The notes: generated from the letters alone by a model not told the origin. Counted from the stretch's first letter, positions 1 to 9,518 are shown. The stretch is DNA of 64,000 bases from Candidatus Intricatilinea gracilis (GCA_016702605.1 JADJDQ010000005.1:62001-126000); one strand, 5' to 3'. Numbers and translations are program-made.

Positions 1-1262
1 ATGATGGTGTGGAAGGGCCGTTTGCCCGGCGCCACCACATTGGCACTGCCGGCTTGCAGGTTGAAGCCGTGGCCGCGGTTCTGCAGGCTCACGCCGTACT
101 CGGGCAACACCACGCCCGAGCCGAAGCCCATGTAGTTGCTCTGGATGAAACTCACCATCATGCCGCTGGCATCGGCCGCGGTCAGGTAGATGGTGCCGCC
201 CTTGACCGGATTGCCGGCACCGAAGTCCTGCGCCTTCTTCGGGTCGATCAGCGCGGCGCGGCTCTTCAGATAGGCGGGGTCGAGCATCTGCTCGGGCGTC
301 ACTTCCATGCAGTCGCGTTCGGCCACATACCGGTAGACATCGGCAAAGGCCAGCTTCATGGCCTCGATCTGCAGATGCTGGCTCTCGGCGCTGTCGACCT
401 TCAGGCCGGCGATGTCGAAGTTCTCCAGGATGCCCAGCGTGATCAGCGCCGCGATGCCCTGGCCGTTGGGCGGGATCTCGTGCAACGTGTGGCCGCGGTA
501 GGCCTGGCCCAGCGGCTCGACCCACTCGGGCTTGTAGGCGGCGAAGTCGGCCACCGTGGCAGCGCCGCCCTGCTCGGCCGCAGCGCGCGCCAGCGCCTCG
601 GCAATCTCGCCGCCGTAGAAGGCCGCGCCCTTGGTGGCACCGATGGCCCGCAGCGCCTTGGCCGCGCCAGGCATCCTGTGCTGCTCGCCGACATGAGGTG
701 CACGACCGCGCGGCAGGAAGACCTCGGCAAAACCGGGTTGTTTGACGATGTCGGCCACTTGCGAGGCTGCGACCCATTTCTGCTGGATGACCACCGGCAC
801 CGCGTAGCCACGTTCGGCCACCTCGATGGCCGGCTCCATCAGGTCGGCGAACGGCAGCTTGCCGAACTTCTCGCTCAAGGCCACCCAGCTCGACACGGCA
901 CCGGGGATGGTGACGGCATCCCAGCCACGCACCGGCGGGCTGTTGCGGTCATCGCCGTACTTGCGCCTGAAGTACTCGGGCGTCCAGGCCGCCGGCGCAC
1001 GACCCGAGGCGTTGAGGCCATGCAGCTTCTTGCCATCCCACAGGATGCAGAACGAGTCCGAGCCCAACCCGTTGCTGCAGGGTTCGACAACGGTCATCAC
1101 CGCCGCCGCAGCCACCGCCGCATCGACCGCATTGCCGCCCTGGGCCAGCATGCGCAGCCCCGCCTGCGCCGCCAGGGGGTGTGAGGTGGAGACGATGTTG
1201 CGGGCGAACACCGGCAGGCGCTGGCTGGTGTACGGGGTGTCGTAGCTGAAGTGTTGGGTCAT
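1..1262 (-). CDS. ggt: Gamma-glutamyltransferase family protein (C-terminus cut by window start)
   Basis: Ntn-hydrolase that would transfer or hydrolyse gamma-glutamyl groups (glutathione or acylated amide substrates). About 420 residues are visible and the C-terminal part of the small subunit lies outside the window. The N-terminal block around AAQAGLRMLAQGGNAVDAAV and the EPCSNGLGSD stretch are typical of the large subunit. The self-cleavage site is probably the Thr at about residue 357 in the GGTIYLTAAD context, which resembles the acylase-like branch rather than the classical TTH of E. coli Ggt. No obvious signal peptide is seen, so it may be cytoplasmic. It lies downstream of the DUF3422 gene on the same strand, about 127 nt away. 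Substrate unknown. Confidence 0.9.
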   Translation of the reverse strand, partial: MTQHFSYDTPYTSQRLPVFARNIVSTSHPLAAQAGLRMLAQGGNAVDAAVAAAAVMTVVEPCSNGLGSDSFCILWDGKKLHGLNASGRAPAAWTPEYFRRKYGDDRNSPPVRGWDAVTIPGAVSSWVALSEKFGKLPFADLMEPAIEVAERGYAVPVVIQQKWVAASQVADIVKQPGFAEVFLPRGRAPHVGEQHRMPGAAKALRAIGATKGAAFYGGEIAEALARAAAEQGGAATVADFAAYKPEWVEPLGQAYRGHTLHEIPPNGQGIAALITLGILENFDIAGLKVDSAESQHLQIEAMKLAFADVYRYVAERDCMEVTPEQMLDPAYLKSRAALIDPKKAQDFGAGNPVKGGTIYLTAADASGMMVSFIQSNYMGFGSGVVLPEYGVSLQNRGHGFNLQAGSANVVAPGKRPFHTI

Positions 1263-1389
1263 GTCGGCGGCGGCCCTCGGGCCGATGGAAGTGAGGCAAG
1301 TGGAAGGATGAAACGGCGTCGAAACGGTCGGCGAGATTCATGTCGGCACGGGCACGCCGATCAAGGCAAACAGATCGCGGCAGGGCAAG

Positions 1390-2835
1390 TCACGGCGCGC
1401 CGTCATGCCCACGGGCGGCGAGCCGGTGCATCACGCGGTGGTGCAACTGCCTGACGCCCCACCACACGGCCAAGGCAATGACCGGGATCGACAGGGCGAC
1501 CACCACGTCGGGCGACACCGGCAGACCGGCACTCTTGGCGCCCTTGGCCATGTAACCCACCAGACCCGAGCCGTAGTAGGTGATGGCCGCCACCGACAGG
1601 CCTTCGACCGCACTTTGCAGCAGCAGCTGGGCCTCCTGGCGGCGGTTCATGGCGTCGAGCAGATCGCGACTGGACTGCTGCTGGTCGATCTCTACCCGTG
1701 TGCGCAGCAGGTTGCTGGTGTGGGCGATACGCTGCGACAACGCCTGCTGGCGCCGTTCGGCCCAGGCGCAGGTCTGCATGGCCGGGGCCAGGCGCCGGTC
1801 CATGAATTCACCCAGCGTCTGCAGGCCATGGACCCGTTCTTCGCGCAGCTCGAAGATGCGCCGCTGCAGCAGCTCGAAATACGCCGCGCTGGCCGAGAAC
1901 CGCGCATGGGTGCGTGCGTACAGGCTCTCGACATTGGCCGCCAGATCGGTGAGCTGGCGCAGCAGTTCGGGCTCACGTTGTGGATCGGTGGTGCGGATGG
2001 CGTCGGCGATCGCGGCCAGGTCGCGTTCGGCATGCGCCAGCGCACCGCCCACCTCACGCGCCGCCGGCAGACCGAGCAAGGCCATCATGCGGTAGGTCTC
2101 GATCTCGAGCGCACGTTGCACGGCACGGCCCAGGCGGCGGCGGTTCATGTCGCCCACCTCGATGATCCAGCGCCCGCAGCCGTCGCCGTGCAGACGAAAG
2201 TCGGTGTACATGGTGGCGTCGCCGTCCATCACACTCGAACACACCAGCGTGTTCTCGTCCAGGCAACGCCGCACCAGCGCGGCCCTGGCCTCGGGTGTGG
2301 TGCTGGCACGCGGCACGACCAGCACGTGCAGCCCGATCAGCCAATGGCCCGGCATGGCAGCCAGCCACTCGGTGGGCAACTCGGGCAACTGGGCAGAGTC
2401 GCAGGCAGTGGGCACCTCGTCCAGACTGCGCCAGAACGTGAGGGTCTGGAACTCTGTGTGTTGCTCCCAGCGCAGGCGCAGCTCGCCTGCCTTGGCATGC
2501 AGTTCGTGGCTCAGGTGTTTGGCGTCCAGCGGCGCGGGCGGCAGGCCGTGGCGTTCGAGCAGCTGATCGAGGTGGGCGCGAGCCATGTCGGCATCGGCGT
2601 CCACCAGGCCCACATGGGTGATCGACAAGGGCGCGGCCATGCTTTCGTAGGGCCGCGCATGCACCTCGTTGTGCAGCGACACCCGCTGCGCATGGGCATA
2701 CCGCAGCGCCTGCACCACCGGGCGCAAGGTGGTGGCGCCGCGTAGCGCCGAGGCATTGATGCGAATCTCGTCGCGCAGGCCTTCAGGCCCGGGTTCGGGA
2801 CCAAGCTCGGGGATCACGGACAAGGAGTCAGCCAT
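1390..2835 (-). CDS. DUF3422 family membrane protein
   Basis: About 481 residues, function unknown. The N-terminal half has the family signature around HNEVHARPYE. The middle is rich in Arg, Gln and Leu and looks helical or coiled coil. The C-terminus has two hydrophobic segments (YYGSGLVGYM region and VVALSIPVIALAVWWGV), so it is probably anchored in the inner membrane by a C-terminal hairpin. The ATG at 2835 is preferred to an in-frame GTG at 2868 because homologue-like sequence begins just after it. It probably forms a two-gene unit with the gamma-glutamyltransferase downstream. Confidence 0.85.
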   Translation of the reverse strand: MADSLSVIPELGPEPGPEGLRDEIRINASALRGATTLRPVVQALRYAHAQRVSLHNEVHARPYESMAAPLSITHVGLVDADADMARAHLDQLLERHGLPPAPLDAKHLSHELHAKAGELRLRWEQHTEFQTLTFWRSLDEVPTACDSAQLPELPTEWLAAMPGHWLIGLHVLVVPRASTTPEARAALVRRCLDENTLVCSSVMDGDATMYTDFRLHGDGCGRWIIEVGDMNRRRLGRAVQRALEIETYRMMALLGLPAAREVGGALAHAERDLAAIADAIRTTDPQREPELLRQLTDLAANVESLYARTHARFSASAAYFELLQRRIFELREERVHGLQTLGEFMDRRLAPAMQTCAWAERRQQALSQRIAHTSNLLRTRVEIDQQQSSRDLLDAMNRRQEAQLLLQSAVEGLSVAAITYYGSGLVGYMAKGAKSAGLPVSPDVVVALSIPVIALAVWWGVRQLHHRVMHRLAARGHDGAP

Positions 2836-2914
2836 GGCTCGAAGGTAACGGATGGGAACGCCGTGCACGGTAACGCACGATCAAGACAAGACAAGTCACG
2901 ACCTGGGGCTGCAC

Positions 2915-4567
2915 TCATCGAGGTGGTTGATCGGCCACGTAACGCCGCACCAGTGGCGCCTCGGCGCCGATATGGAAACCTGCACGCTGCAGGCGCAGTT
3001 GTACGTCGGCGGCGGTGAACCGTTCGAGCCGGCGCAGATGTTCGACCCAGCTCTCGTCGACGAAATATTCGATGTAGCGCCCCGGCACGGCCGTGTCGCG
3101 AAACAGCCCCCATGAGAGCGAGCCCTGGCGCAGTCGTGCCTGGCGAGTCAGGTCCATCACCGCGGCAAAGGCATCTGCGCGTTGGGTGTCGATCAGGTAC
3201 TCGACCGTCACCATCACCGGGCCGTCGTCGGGCTCGACGTCGATGGCCGGCACCGGCTGATTGAGGTGTGGCACGGGGCTGAGGTCGTCTTCCACCGCGC
3301 CTTGCACGGTCTTGTTCCAGGTCAGCGCCAGCAGCACCACACCCACCACGGCCGACGCGATCAGGCTGGTGGGCACATCCGTCATGCCGGCCACCTGGCC
3401 CCAGCAGGCTGCACCCACGGCGTTGCCGCCCATCAGCGCCATCTGGTACACGGCCATGCCACGTGCCCGCACCCAGTTGGGCACGGCCAGCTGGGCTGAC
3501 ATGGTGAGCGTGTTGGCGGTGCTGATCCAGGCCATGCCGGCCAGCACCAGCACCGGCAGCGCCCAGCCCAGGCTGGGTGACAGGGCGGCCAGCACCGTCA
3601 TCACCGCCTGGATGAGGGTGCCACCACGCACGATCTGGTCGCGGGTGTAGCGCTCGCGCAGCAGCGACACACCCAGCGCCGCCACCACCGCACCGATGCC
3701 CAGCGAGGCCAGCAGCAGCGTGTAGCCACCGGCACCGGCGCCGTATCGTTTGGCCAGCAGCGGCAACAGCGCCTGCAGGGCGATGGACTGGAAGAAGAAC
3801 AGGAACACCCGCAGCAGGATGGCGCGCAGCCGCGGCGACTGCCGCACGTGTTGCAGCCCCACCCGCATGGCCCCCACGAATCGTTCACCCGGCAGCGTGC
3901 TGGTGTGTGGCTGGCCTTTCCACCGCATGATGAGCACGCAGGCACCGAAGGCCAGCAGCGCGTTGAGCGCAAACACCGCCGAGTTGCCCAGGCTGGCCAG
4001 CAAGGCACCGGCGGCCATGGGGCCGACGATGCGCGAGATGTTCATGGCAATCGCGTTGAGCCCCAGCGCCGCCGAGAGTTGCTCGCGTGGCACCAGCCCA
4101 GGCACGATGGCGGCAAACACCGGCCAGCGCATCGCCAGGCCGATGCCGTTGGCAAAGGTCAGCGCCAGCAGGCTGGCCGGGCTGAGGGCATCGAGCGACG
4201 CCAGCAGTGCCAGCACCAGCGCCACGGCGGCCACCCACAGCTGTGTGGCGGCAAAGTAGCGCCGCCTGTCGAGAATGTCGGCCAGTGCACCACTGGGCAG
4301 GCCGAGCAGGAACATCGGCGCGGTCGATGCCGCTTGCACCAGCGCCACGAGCAACACACTGTCGGTGAGCTGCGTCATCAGCCAGGCGGCCGCGACGTCG
4401 TTCATCCACATCGTGAGGTTGGCCGTGGCCCACGCCAGCCACAACATGCGAAATACCGGTGAGCCCAGCGGCATCAGGGCATCGGGCAGGCGCCGGCCGA
4501 ACAGCGTCGCGCTCGCCACGACAGGCGGCGCGGCGAGCGGGGGTGGAGCGTCGCCGGATGCGGCCAT
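2915..4567 (-). CDS. MFS transporter of the transmembrane secretion effector (MFS_3) type
   Basis: A 550-residue predicted inner-membrane exporter. About the first 420 residues are a major-facilitator domain with roughly a dozen hydrophobic segments and the usual N-terminal features (FRMLWLAWATANLTMWMNDV; GALADILDRRR as the loop 2-3 motif A). A soluble C-terminal region of about 110 residues, after VPAIDVEPDD, looks like an antibiotic-biosynthesis-monooxygenase-type dimeric alpha/beta barrel (MVTVEYLID, WGLFRD, YIEYFVDESW). Such a C-terminal extension is known in this MFS family. Substrate cannot be read from the sequence. It is divergent from tatD with about 160 nt between the two starts. 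Confidence 0.88.
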   Translation of the reverse strand: MAASGDAPPPLAAPPVVASATLFGRRLPDALMPLGSPVFRMLWLAWATANLTMWMNDVAAAWLMTQLTDSVLLVALVQAASTAPMFLLGLPSGALADILDRRRYFAATQLWVAAVALVLALLASLDALSPASLLALTFANGIGLAMRWPVFAAIVPGLVPREQLSAALGLNAIAMNISRIVGPMAAGALLASLGNSAVFALNALLAFGACVLIMRWKGQPHTSTLPGERFVGAMRVGLQHVRQSPRLRAILLRVFLFFFQSIALQALLPLLAKRYGAGAGGYTLLLASLGIGAVVAALGVSLLRERYTRDQIVRGGTLIQAVMTVLAALSPSLGWALPVLVLAGMAWISTANTLTMSAQLAVPNWVRARGMAVYQMALMGGNAVGAACWGQVAGMTDVPTSLIASAVVGVVLLALTWNKTVQGAVEDDLSPVPHLNQPVPAIDVEPDDGPVMVTVEYLIDTQRADAFAAVMDLTRQARLRQGSLSWGLFRDTAVPGRYIEYFVDESWVEHLRRLERFTAADVQLRLQRAGFHIGAEAPLVRRYVADQPPR

Positions 4568-4729
4568 CGATCTGGTGGGAAGAACGGTTGGGGGGGACTG
4601 CCGGCCGGGTGCGGCAGGGTCGGAAGACCGGCGCCGGGCGACTCTAGCATCGGGTCACGTCCACGCAGTGAGGGATGGCCACCGGGCAGCAGCCGCACCG
4701 CGGGCCGCCGCACTGGCATCATCACCGCC

Positions 4730-5647
4730 ATGCCGCCCCGCTGGATAGACAGCCACTGCCACCTCGATGCACCCGAATTCGACGCCGACCGCGCCGCCGT
4801 GGTCGAGCGCGCCCGCGCCGCGGGGGTGGCCATGCTGGTGCTGCCTGCCGTGACGCTGGGCAGCGGCTCGGCGGTGCGGCGGCTGGCGCATGACCATGGC
4901 CTGGCCTATGCGCTGGGCATCCACCCGTTGTATGTGCAGCAGCAGCCGGCGGACGTCATCGCCCAGCTCGATGCCCAGCTCGACCGCCACCGGGCCGACC
5001 CACGCCTGGTGGCGGTGGGTGAGATCGGCATCGACGGTTTCGTGCCGGGCCTGGACATGGCGCTGCAGCAGCGCCTGTACGCCGAACAGCTGGGTCTGGC
5101 GCGTGCACACGGGCTGCCGGTGATCCTGCATGTGCGGCGCAGCGCCGACCTGCTGCTCAAGCAACTGCGCCGCACGCACGTGGCGGGCGGCATCGCCCAT
5201 GCCTTCAACGGCAGCGACCAGCAGGCGGCGGCTTTTGTCGACCTGGGCTTCACCCTCGGTTTCGGTGGCGCGCTGTGTTTTGAACGCGCCCTGCAGATCC
5301 GCCGCCTGGCTGCCAGCCTGCCGCCCGAGGCGCTGGTGCTCGAGACCGATGCGCCCGACATCCCACCGCCCTGGCTGTACCGCAGCGCCGCGCAGCGCGC
5401 CCTGGGTGCCGTCAGCAAACGCAACGAACCGGCCGAGTTGCCCGCCATCGCGGCCACACTGGCCGAGTTGCGCGGTCTGAGCCGACACGAGCTGGCTGAT
5501 CTGACCAGCAACAGTGTGCGCCGCGCCCTGCCCCGGCTGGACGCACTGATGATGTCGACACCAACGGCATCACCCTGCACGACACCAACACCCACGCCAG
5601 GCCTCGCCCATAACGGCGGCGCACCGGCATCCGAAAGTTGCCCCTGA
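4730..5647 (+). CDS. TatD family metal-dependent hydrolase / deoxyribonuclease
   Basis: A 305-residue TIM-barrel amidohydrolase-like protein. The metal ligands of TatD enzymes are visible: DSHCHLD near residues 7-13, GEIGID near 100, ILHVRR, the HAFNGS loop, and LETDAPDIPP near 205. TatD proteins act as 3'-5' exonucleases on damaged or single-stranded DNA, although some members may use other substrates. The last 30 or so residues (Thr/Pro/Ala rich) look like an unconserved tail. Its TGA overlaps the ATG of the next gene by one base, indicating translational coupling. Confidence 0.92.
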   Translation: MPPRWIDSHCHLDAPEFDADRAAVVERARAAGVAMLVLPAVTLGSGSAVRRLAHDHGLAYALGIHPLYVQQQPADVIAQLDAQLDRHRADPRLVAVGEIGIDGFVPGLDMALQQRLYAEQLGLARAHGLPVILHVRRSADLLLKQLRRTHVAGGIAHAFNGSDQQAAAFVDLGFTLGFGGALCFERALQIRRLAASLPPEALVLETDAPDIPPPWLYRSAAQRALGAVSKRNEPAELPAIAATLAELRGLSRHELADLTSNSVRRALPRLDALMMSTPTASPCTTPTPTPGLAHNGGAPASESCP

Positions 5648-6990
5648 TGGCAAAGACCTCCCACCGCCCTGCCACCGACAGCCCCGCCGTCCCAGCGACA
5701 ACATCCTCGCCCGAAAGTTTGGTCGCCCCCTCGACCGCGCGCGTGGTCACAGCGACCGCACCTCCCGCAGCGGGTGAACCTGCGGCGCAACCCACGGGAC
5801 AACCCACCGTGCAACCCGCGGTGCAATGGGTCGACAACGTCGACTTCTGGATCGCCCAGGCCATCCACGCCGGCAGTGGTGATCGCAGCACCGGGCCTCA
5901 GGGCAAACACGCGGGGAAAAAAGCGGGCAAACCAGCGGGCAAACGCACCGGCAAGGACGTGGCGGGCACACCCGCGACCGACGACGATGACGTCGACGAC
6001 AGCGCCGGCGCCGATCTGCCCGGCGCCACACTCAGCGAATTCGACGGCGTGCGTTACCTGCACCTGGGCGACACACCCTGGGTGCAGGGTGCCATGCGGC
6101 TGCGCAAACCCGCCACCATCGAGCTGGACTACGTGCAGCGCATGTGTGCCTGGTTGTTGTGGCGCACACCCGAACCCGCCATGCACGCGGTGCAGCTGGG
6201 CCTGGGTGCTGCGGCGCTGACCCGCCATGCGTACGGCGTGCTGGGCCTGCGCACGACGGCCGTTGAGCTCAACCCCCAGGTGGTGAGTGCCTGCCGCGCC
6301 TGGTTTCACCTGCCGCAAGACGACGAACGCCTGCAGGTGGTGGTGAGTGACGCCGGCGCCTGGATCGCCGCCCCCGAACGCGCCGGCAGCATCGCCGTGC
6401 TCACCGTCGACCTGTACGACCACCAGGCCGCGGCCCCCGTGCTGGACGACGCCGAGTTCTACGCCGCCTGCCACCGAGCACTCGAGCCCGGCGGCTTCAT
6501 GACGGTCAACCTGTTCGGCCGCAAGGCCAGCTTCGCGCGCAGCGCGGCGCGTATCGCCGCGGTGTTTGGCGCACCGCATTGCCTGCAGGTCAGCCCGACC
6601 GCCGAAGGCAACACCATCGCCATCGCGCGGCGAGCCGAAGCGGGTGAGCCCGGCCTGCGCTGGGTCGACCCCGAAGGCGACACCACCCTGGCCGACCGGG
6701 CAGCGCAGATCACCCTGCTCTACAAACTGCCGGCCGCGCGCTGGCTGCGCCTACTCAAACCCCTGATCGCACCACCCGCCAGCACCAAGGCGAGCAAGAA
6801 GGCCGACAAGAAGGCCGACATGAAAGCGAGAGGCAAGTTGGCCGGCAAGTCCGCCAGCAAGACTGCTGACGCTGCCAGCGCTGCGACCACGGCCACTGCA
6901 CCTGGCGCCAGCCTGACCGCTGCCGCCGTGGTCGACCCGGCCGCCAAGCCAGCTCACCCGCCCCGCCCCGCCACGAAAGGCAGCGCATGA
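5647..6990 (+). CDS. Spermidine-synthase-like protein with Lys/Ala-rich tails
   Basis: A 447-residue protein with a Rossmann-type SAM/dcSAM-binding core at roughly residues 130-360: LGDTPWVQGAMRL, MHAVQLGLGAAALTRHAYGV (motif I region), TTAVELNPQVVSACR (acidic loop) and DLYDHQAAAPVLDDAEFY. This matches bacterial spermidine-synthase-like methyltransferase folds, but aminopropyltransferase activity is not proven. The N-terminal ~120 and C-terminal ~70 residues are low-complexity and very basic, with repeated GKxAGK and KKADKKADMK runs resembling histone-H1-like tails. The start overlaps the tatD stop (TGATG) and the stop overlaps the gspE start (ATGA), so all three are probably one unit. Confidence 0.85.
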   Translation: MAKTSHRPATDSPAVPATTSSPESLVAPSTARVVTATAPPAAGEPAAQPTGQPTVQPAVQWVDNVDFWIAQAIHAGSGDRSTGPQGKHAGKKAGKPAGKRTGKDVAGTPATDDDDVDDSAGADLPGATLSEFDGVRYLHLGDTPWVQGAMRLRKPATIELDYVQRMCAWLLWRTPEPAMHAVQLGLGAAALTRHAYGVLGLRTTAVELNPQVVSACRAWFHLPQDDERLQVVVSDAGAWIAAPERAGSIAVLTVDLYDHQAAAPVLDDAEFYAACHRALEPGGFMTVNLFGRKASFARSAARIAAVFGAPHCLQVSPTAEGNTIAIARRAEAGEPGLRWVDPEGDTTLADRAAQITLLYKLPAARWLRLLKPLIAPPASTKASKKADKKADMKARGKLAGKSASKTADAASAATTATAPGASLTAAAVVDPAAKPAHPPRPATKGSA

Positions 6991-8825
6991 AATCCGCCCA
7001 CCCTGCCGGCCACCCCACGCGCCACAGCCACACCAGCGCGACCGACTACAACGGACCGCTGAGCTGGAAGCTGCTGCTCGAATGGCTGCAGGACGACGGC
7101 CACATCTCGCCCGCCGCCCGCGTGCAGCTGGCGCAGCGCCTGTCGGCCGGTGACTCGACGCTGCCGGCGCTGGTGCGGGTGGCTGGCGCCAACCTGATGG
7201 ACGTGCGCGGCGGCGCACCCATCGACCTCGACTGGCTGATGGCCTGGCTGGCCCAGCGCAGCGGCCTGGCGCTGCTGCGCATCGACCCGCTCAAGGTGGA
7301 CGTGGCGCGGGTCACCGAGGTGATGAGCCTGAGCTACGCCGAACGCCGCAAGGTGCTGCCGGTGCAGGTGGGGCTGACCGAGGTGACGGTGGCCACCTGC
7401 GAGCCCTACCTGACCGACTGGATCGCCGAGATCGTCTCGCACACCCGCAAGCAGGTGAAGCGTGTGCTGGCCAGCCCGGCCGACATCGCGCGTTACACGA
7501 CCGAGTTCTACACGCTGGCGCGTTCGGTGCGTAATGCGCAAAAAAGCGGCGAAGTCACCACCTCGATGAACTTCGAGCAACTGGTCGAGATGGGCAAGCA
7601 CAAACAACTCGACGCCAACGACCAGGGTGTCGTGCAGCTGGTCGACTGGTTGTGGGGCTACGCCTTCGAGCAACGTGCGAGCGACATCCACCTCGAGCCG
7701 CGGCGCGAACAATGTGTCGTGCGGTTTCGCATCGACGGTGTCTTGCACACCGTCTACCACCTGCCACAGACCGTGATGGCCGCCGTGACGGCGCGCATCA
7801 AGCTGCTGGCGCGTCTGGACGTGGTCGAACGCCGCCGCCCGCTCGATGGCCGCATCAAGACCCGAGCGTTGAGCGGCAGTGAGGTCGAGATGCGGGTGTC
7901 GACCTTGCCCACGGCGTTTGGCGAAAAACTCGTGATGCGCATCTTCGACCCCGAAACCACCGTCAAGCCGGTGGCGGGGCTGGGTTTCACAGCGCGTGAC
8001 GGCGAGCGCTGGCAAGAGCTCGTGGCACAGCCACACGGCATCATCCTCGTGACCGGCCCCACTGGCAGCGGCAAGACCACCACGCTGTACGCCACGCTCA
8101 AACGCCTGGCGACCGACGAGGTGAACGTCTGCACCATCGAAGACCCGATCGAGATGGTCGAGCCGGCCTTCAACCAGACCCAGGTGCAGGCCACACTCGA
8201 CCTGGGCTTTGCCGACGGCCTGCGCGCCCTGATGCGGCAAGACCCGGACATCATCATGGTCGGCGAGATCCGCGACCTCGAGACCGCCGAGATGGCGGTG
8301 CAGGCCGCGCTGACCGGCCACCTGGTCTTCAGCACCCTGCACACCAACGATGCGGCCTCGGCCATCACGCGCCTCATCGACCTGGGTGTGCCACCCTACC
8401 TCATCAACGCCACGGTCATCGGTGTGCTGGCGCAGCGCCTGGTGCGCAGCCTGTGCCCGAGTTGCCGCCAGCCTGACCCGACGATCGATGCGGCCACGCT
8501 GGTGGCCGCCATGCCCAGTCTGCCAGGCCTGGTGAACGACCCGGTGCTGGCGCAGCCGACCAGTTGCCGCGCCGTGGGTTGCGAGGCCTGCCGTGACACC
8601 GGCTACCGCGGCCGCGTCGGCCTGTTCGAGCTGCTCATGTTCGACGAGGCCATGCGCCAGGCCAACCGCGAAGGCACTCAAAGTACACCCGACCTGGCCG
8701 CCATCCGCGCCCAGGCCCTCAAGGGCGGCATGGAGCCACTGCGTCTGGCCGGCCTGCACAAGGTGGCCACAGGCCACACCACCCTCGAGGAAGTCTTGCG
8801 CTCCACCCCCGGCTGGCACAGCTGA
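6987..8825 (+). CDS. GspE/PulE-family secretion or pilus ATPase, solitary
   Basis: A 612-residue AAA+-like traffic ATPase. The N-terminal ~190 residues fit the T2SSE_N domain. The motor domain shows Asp-box-like SDIHLEPR, Walker A GPTGSGKTTT (Lys about residue 363), Walker B RQDPDIIMVGEIRD and a His box FSTLHTNDA. A tetracysteine zinc module follows (CPSCRQ ... CEACRDTGYRGR). Such proteins power type II secretion or type IV pilus assembly, but no gspD/F/G or pil genes are next to it. It overlaps the preceding gene by four bases (ATGA). Confidence 0.92.
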   Translation: MKSAHPAGHPTRHSHTSATDYNGPLSWKLLLEWLQDDGHISPAARVQLAQRLSAGDSTLPALVRVAGANLMDVRGGAPIDLDWLMAWLAQRSGLALLRIDPLKVDVARVTEVMSLSYAERRKVLPVQVGLTEVTVATCEPYLTDWIAEIVSHTRKQVKRVLASPADIARYTTEFYTLARSVRNAQKSGEVTTSMNFEQLVEMGKHKQLDANDQGVVQLVDWLWGYAFEQRASDIHLEPRREQCVVRFRIDGVLHTVYHLPQTVMAAVTARIKLLARLDVVERRRPLDGRIKTRALSGSEVEMRVSTLPTAFGEKLVMRIFDPETTVKPVAGLGFTARDGERWQELVAQPHGIILVTGPTGSGKTTTLYATLKRLATDEVNVCTIEDPIEMVEPAFNQTQVQATLDLGFADGLRALMRQDPDIIMVGEIRDLETAEMAVQAALTGHLVFSTLHTNDAASAITRLIDLGVPPYLINATVIGVLAQRLVRSLCPSCRQPDPTIDAATLVAAMPSLPGLVNDPVLAQPTSCRAVGCEACRDTGYRGRVGLFELLMFDEAMRQANREGTQSTPDLAAIRAQALKGGMEPLRLAGLHKVATGHTTLEEVLRSTPGWHS

Positions 8826-8961
8826 AGCCGGCGCCAACCCGGCCCGCCGCACCTTGCGCCCACCCAGGCCGCACCGGGTACGCCACCGAACCGTATCGAC
8901 CTGGCCTGGCAAGGCGACGCGCTAGCACGCCCGGCCCTGACACCGAGCTGACTTTCGCTAA

Positions 8962-9005
8962 GTGGAATCCACAGCGAGCTGCGGTGTAACCGATTCCTAG
9001 AATCG
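8962..9005 (+). promoter_or_regulatory. Palindromic operator candidates upstream of tctB
   Basis: Two palindromes lie in the 212 nt between gspE and tctB. GTGGAATCCAC is at 8962-8972 (5-bp arms). CGATTCCTAGAATCG is at 8991-9005 (perfect 6-bp arms, 3-nt spacer). The second contains TAGAAT (8998-9003), which would serve as a -10 box, 34 nt before the GTG start. An operator on the -10 box would suit a repressor. Inferred from sequence only. Confidence 0.4.
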
Positions 9006-9037
9006 CCCCGACTCTCAAATCTGGTCGAGGAGACAGT

Positions 9038-9502
9038 GTGAAGATAAAAAGCCAGCGGGACTTCTGGTCCGGCCTCATGTTCGTGGTGGTGGGCTTCGGC
9101 TTTGCCTGGGGCGCGCTCAACTACAGCTTCGGCAGCTCGGCTCGACCCGGCCCGGCCTACTTCCCGTTTGGCCTGGGCATCATGCTTTGCGCGCTGGGCG
9201 CCTTCACGCTGTTCGAGTCACTCACGATCGAAACCGAAGATGGCGAACCCGTGGGGCGCTTCGCCTGGAAGCCACTCATTGTCATCGTGGCCTCGTTGTG
9301 CCTGTTCGGCCTCGTTCTGCCGCGACTGGGCATGGTGCTGACACTGCCCATCCTCATCCTCACCACCAGTCTGGCCGGCGACGAGTTCCACTGGAAGGAC
9401 GTGCTGATCAACAGCATCGTGCTGACCGTCGGTTCTTGGCTTGTCTTCATCCTCGGGCTCAAGCTCACCATTCCGGTCTGGCCGACCGTGTTCGGCGCTT
9501 GA
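9038..9502 (+). CDS. tctB: Tripartite tricarboxylate transporter small permease TctB
   Basis: A 154-residue protein with four predicted transmembrane helices, of the TctB/DUF1468 family. It is the small membrane subunit that works with TctA and a periplasmic TctC/Bug protein to import citrate or other carboxylates on an ion gradient. The start is GTG at 9038, backed by GAGGAGA at 9027-9033; no ATG is suitably placed. tctA follows after 16 nt. No tctC gene adjoins, so the binding protein must come from elsewhere; the Bug gene at 51190-52170 is one candidate. Confidence 0.9.
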   Translation: MKIKSQRDFWSGLMFVVVGFGFAWGALNYSFGSSARPGPAYFPFGLGIMLCALGAFTLFESLTIETEDGEPVGRFAWKPLIVIVASLCLFGLVLPRLGMVLTLPILILTTSLAGDEFHWKDVLINSIVLTVGSWLVFILGLKLTIPVWPTVFGA

Positions 9503-9518
9503 GCCCGAAGGACCCGTC

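Noticed and set aside
6954..8912. A 650-residue open frame antisense to gspE
   Set aside because: It mirrors the GspE codons and is rich in His, Gly and Arg; no family resemblance.
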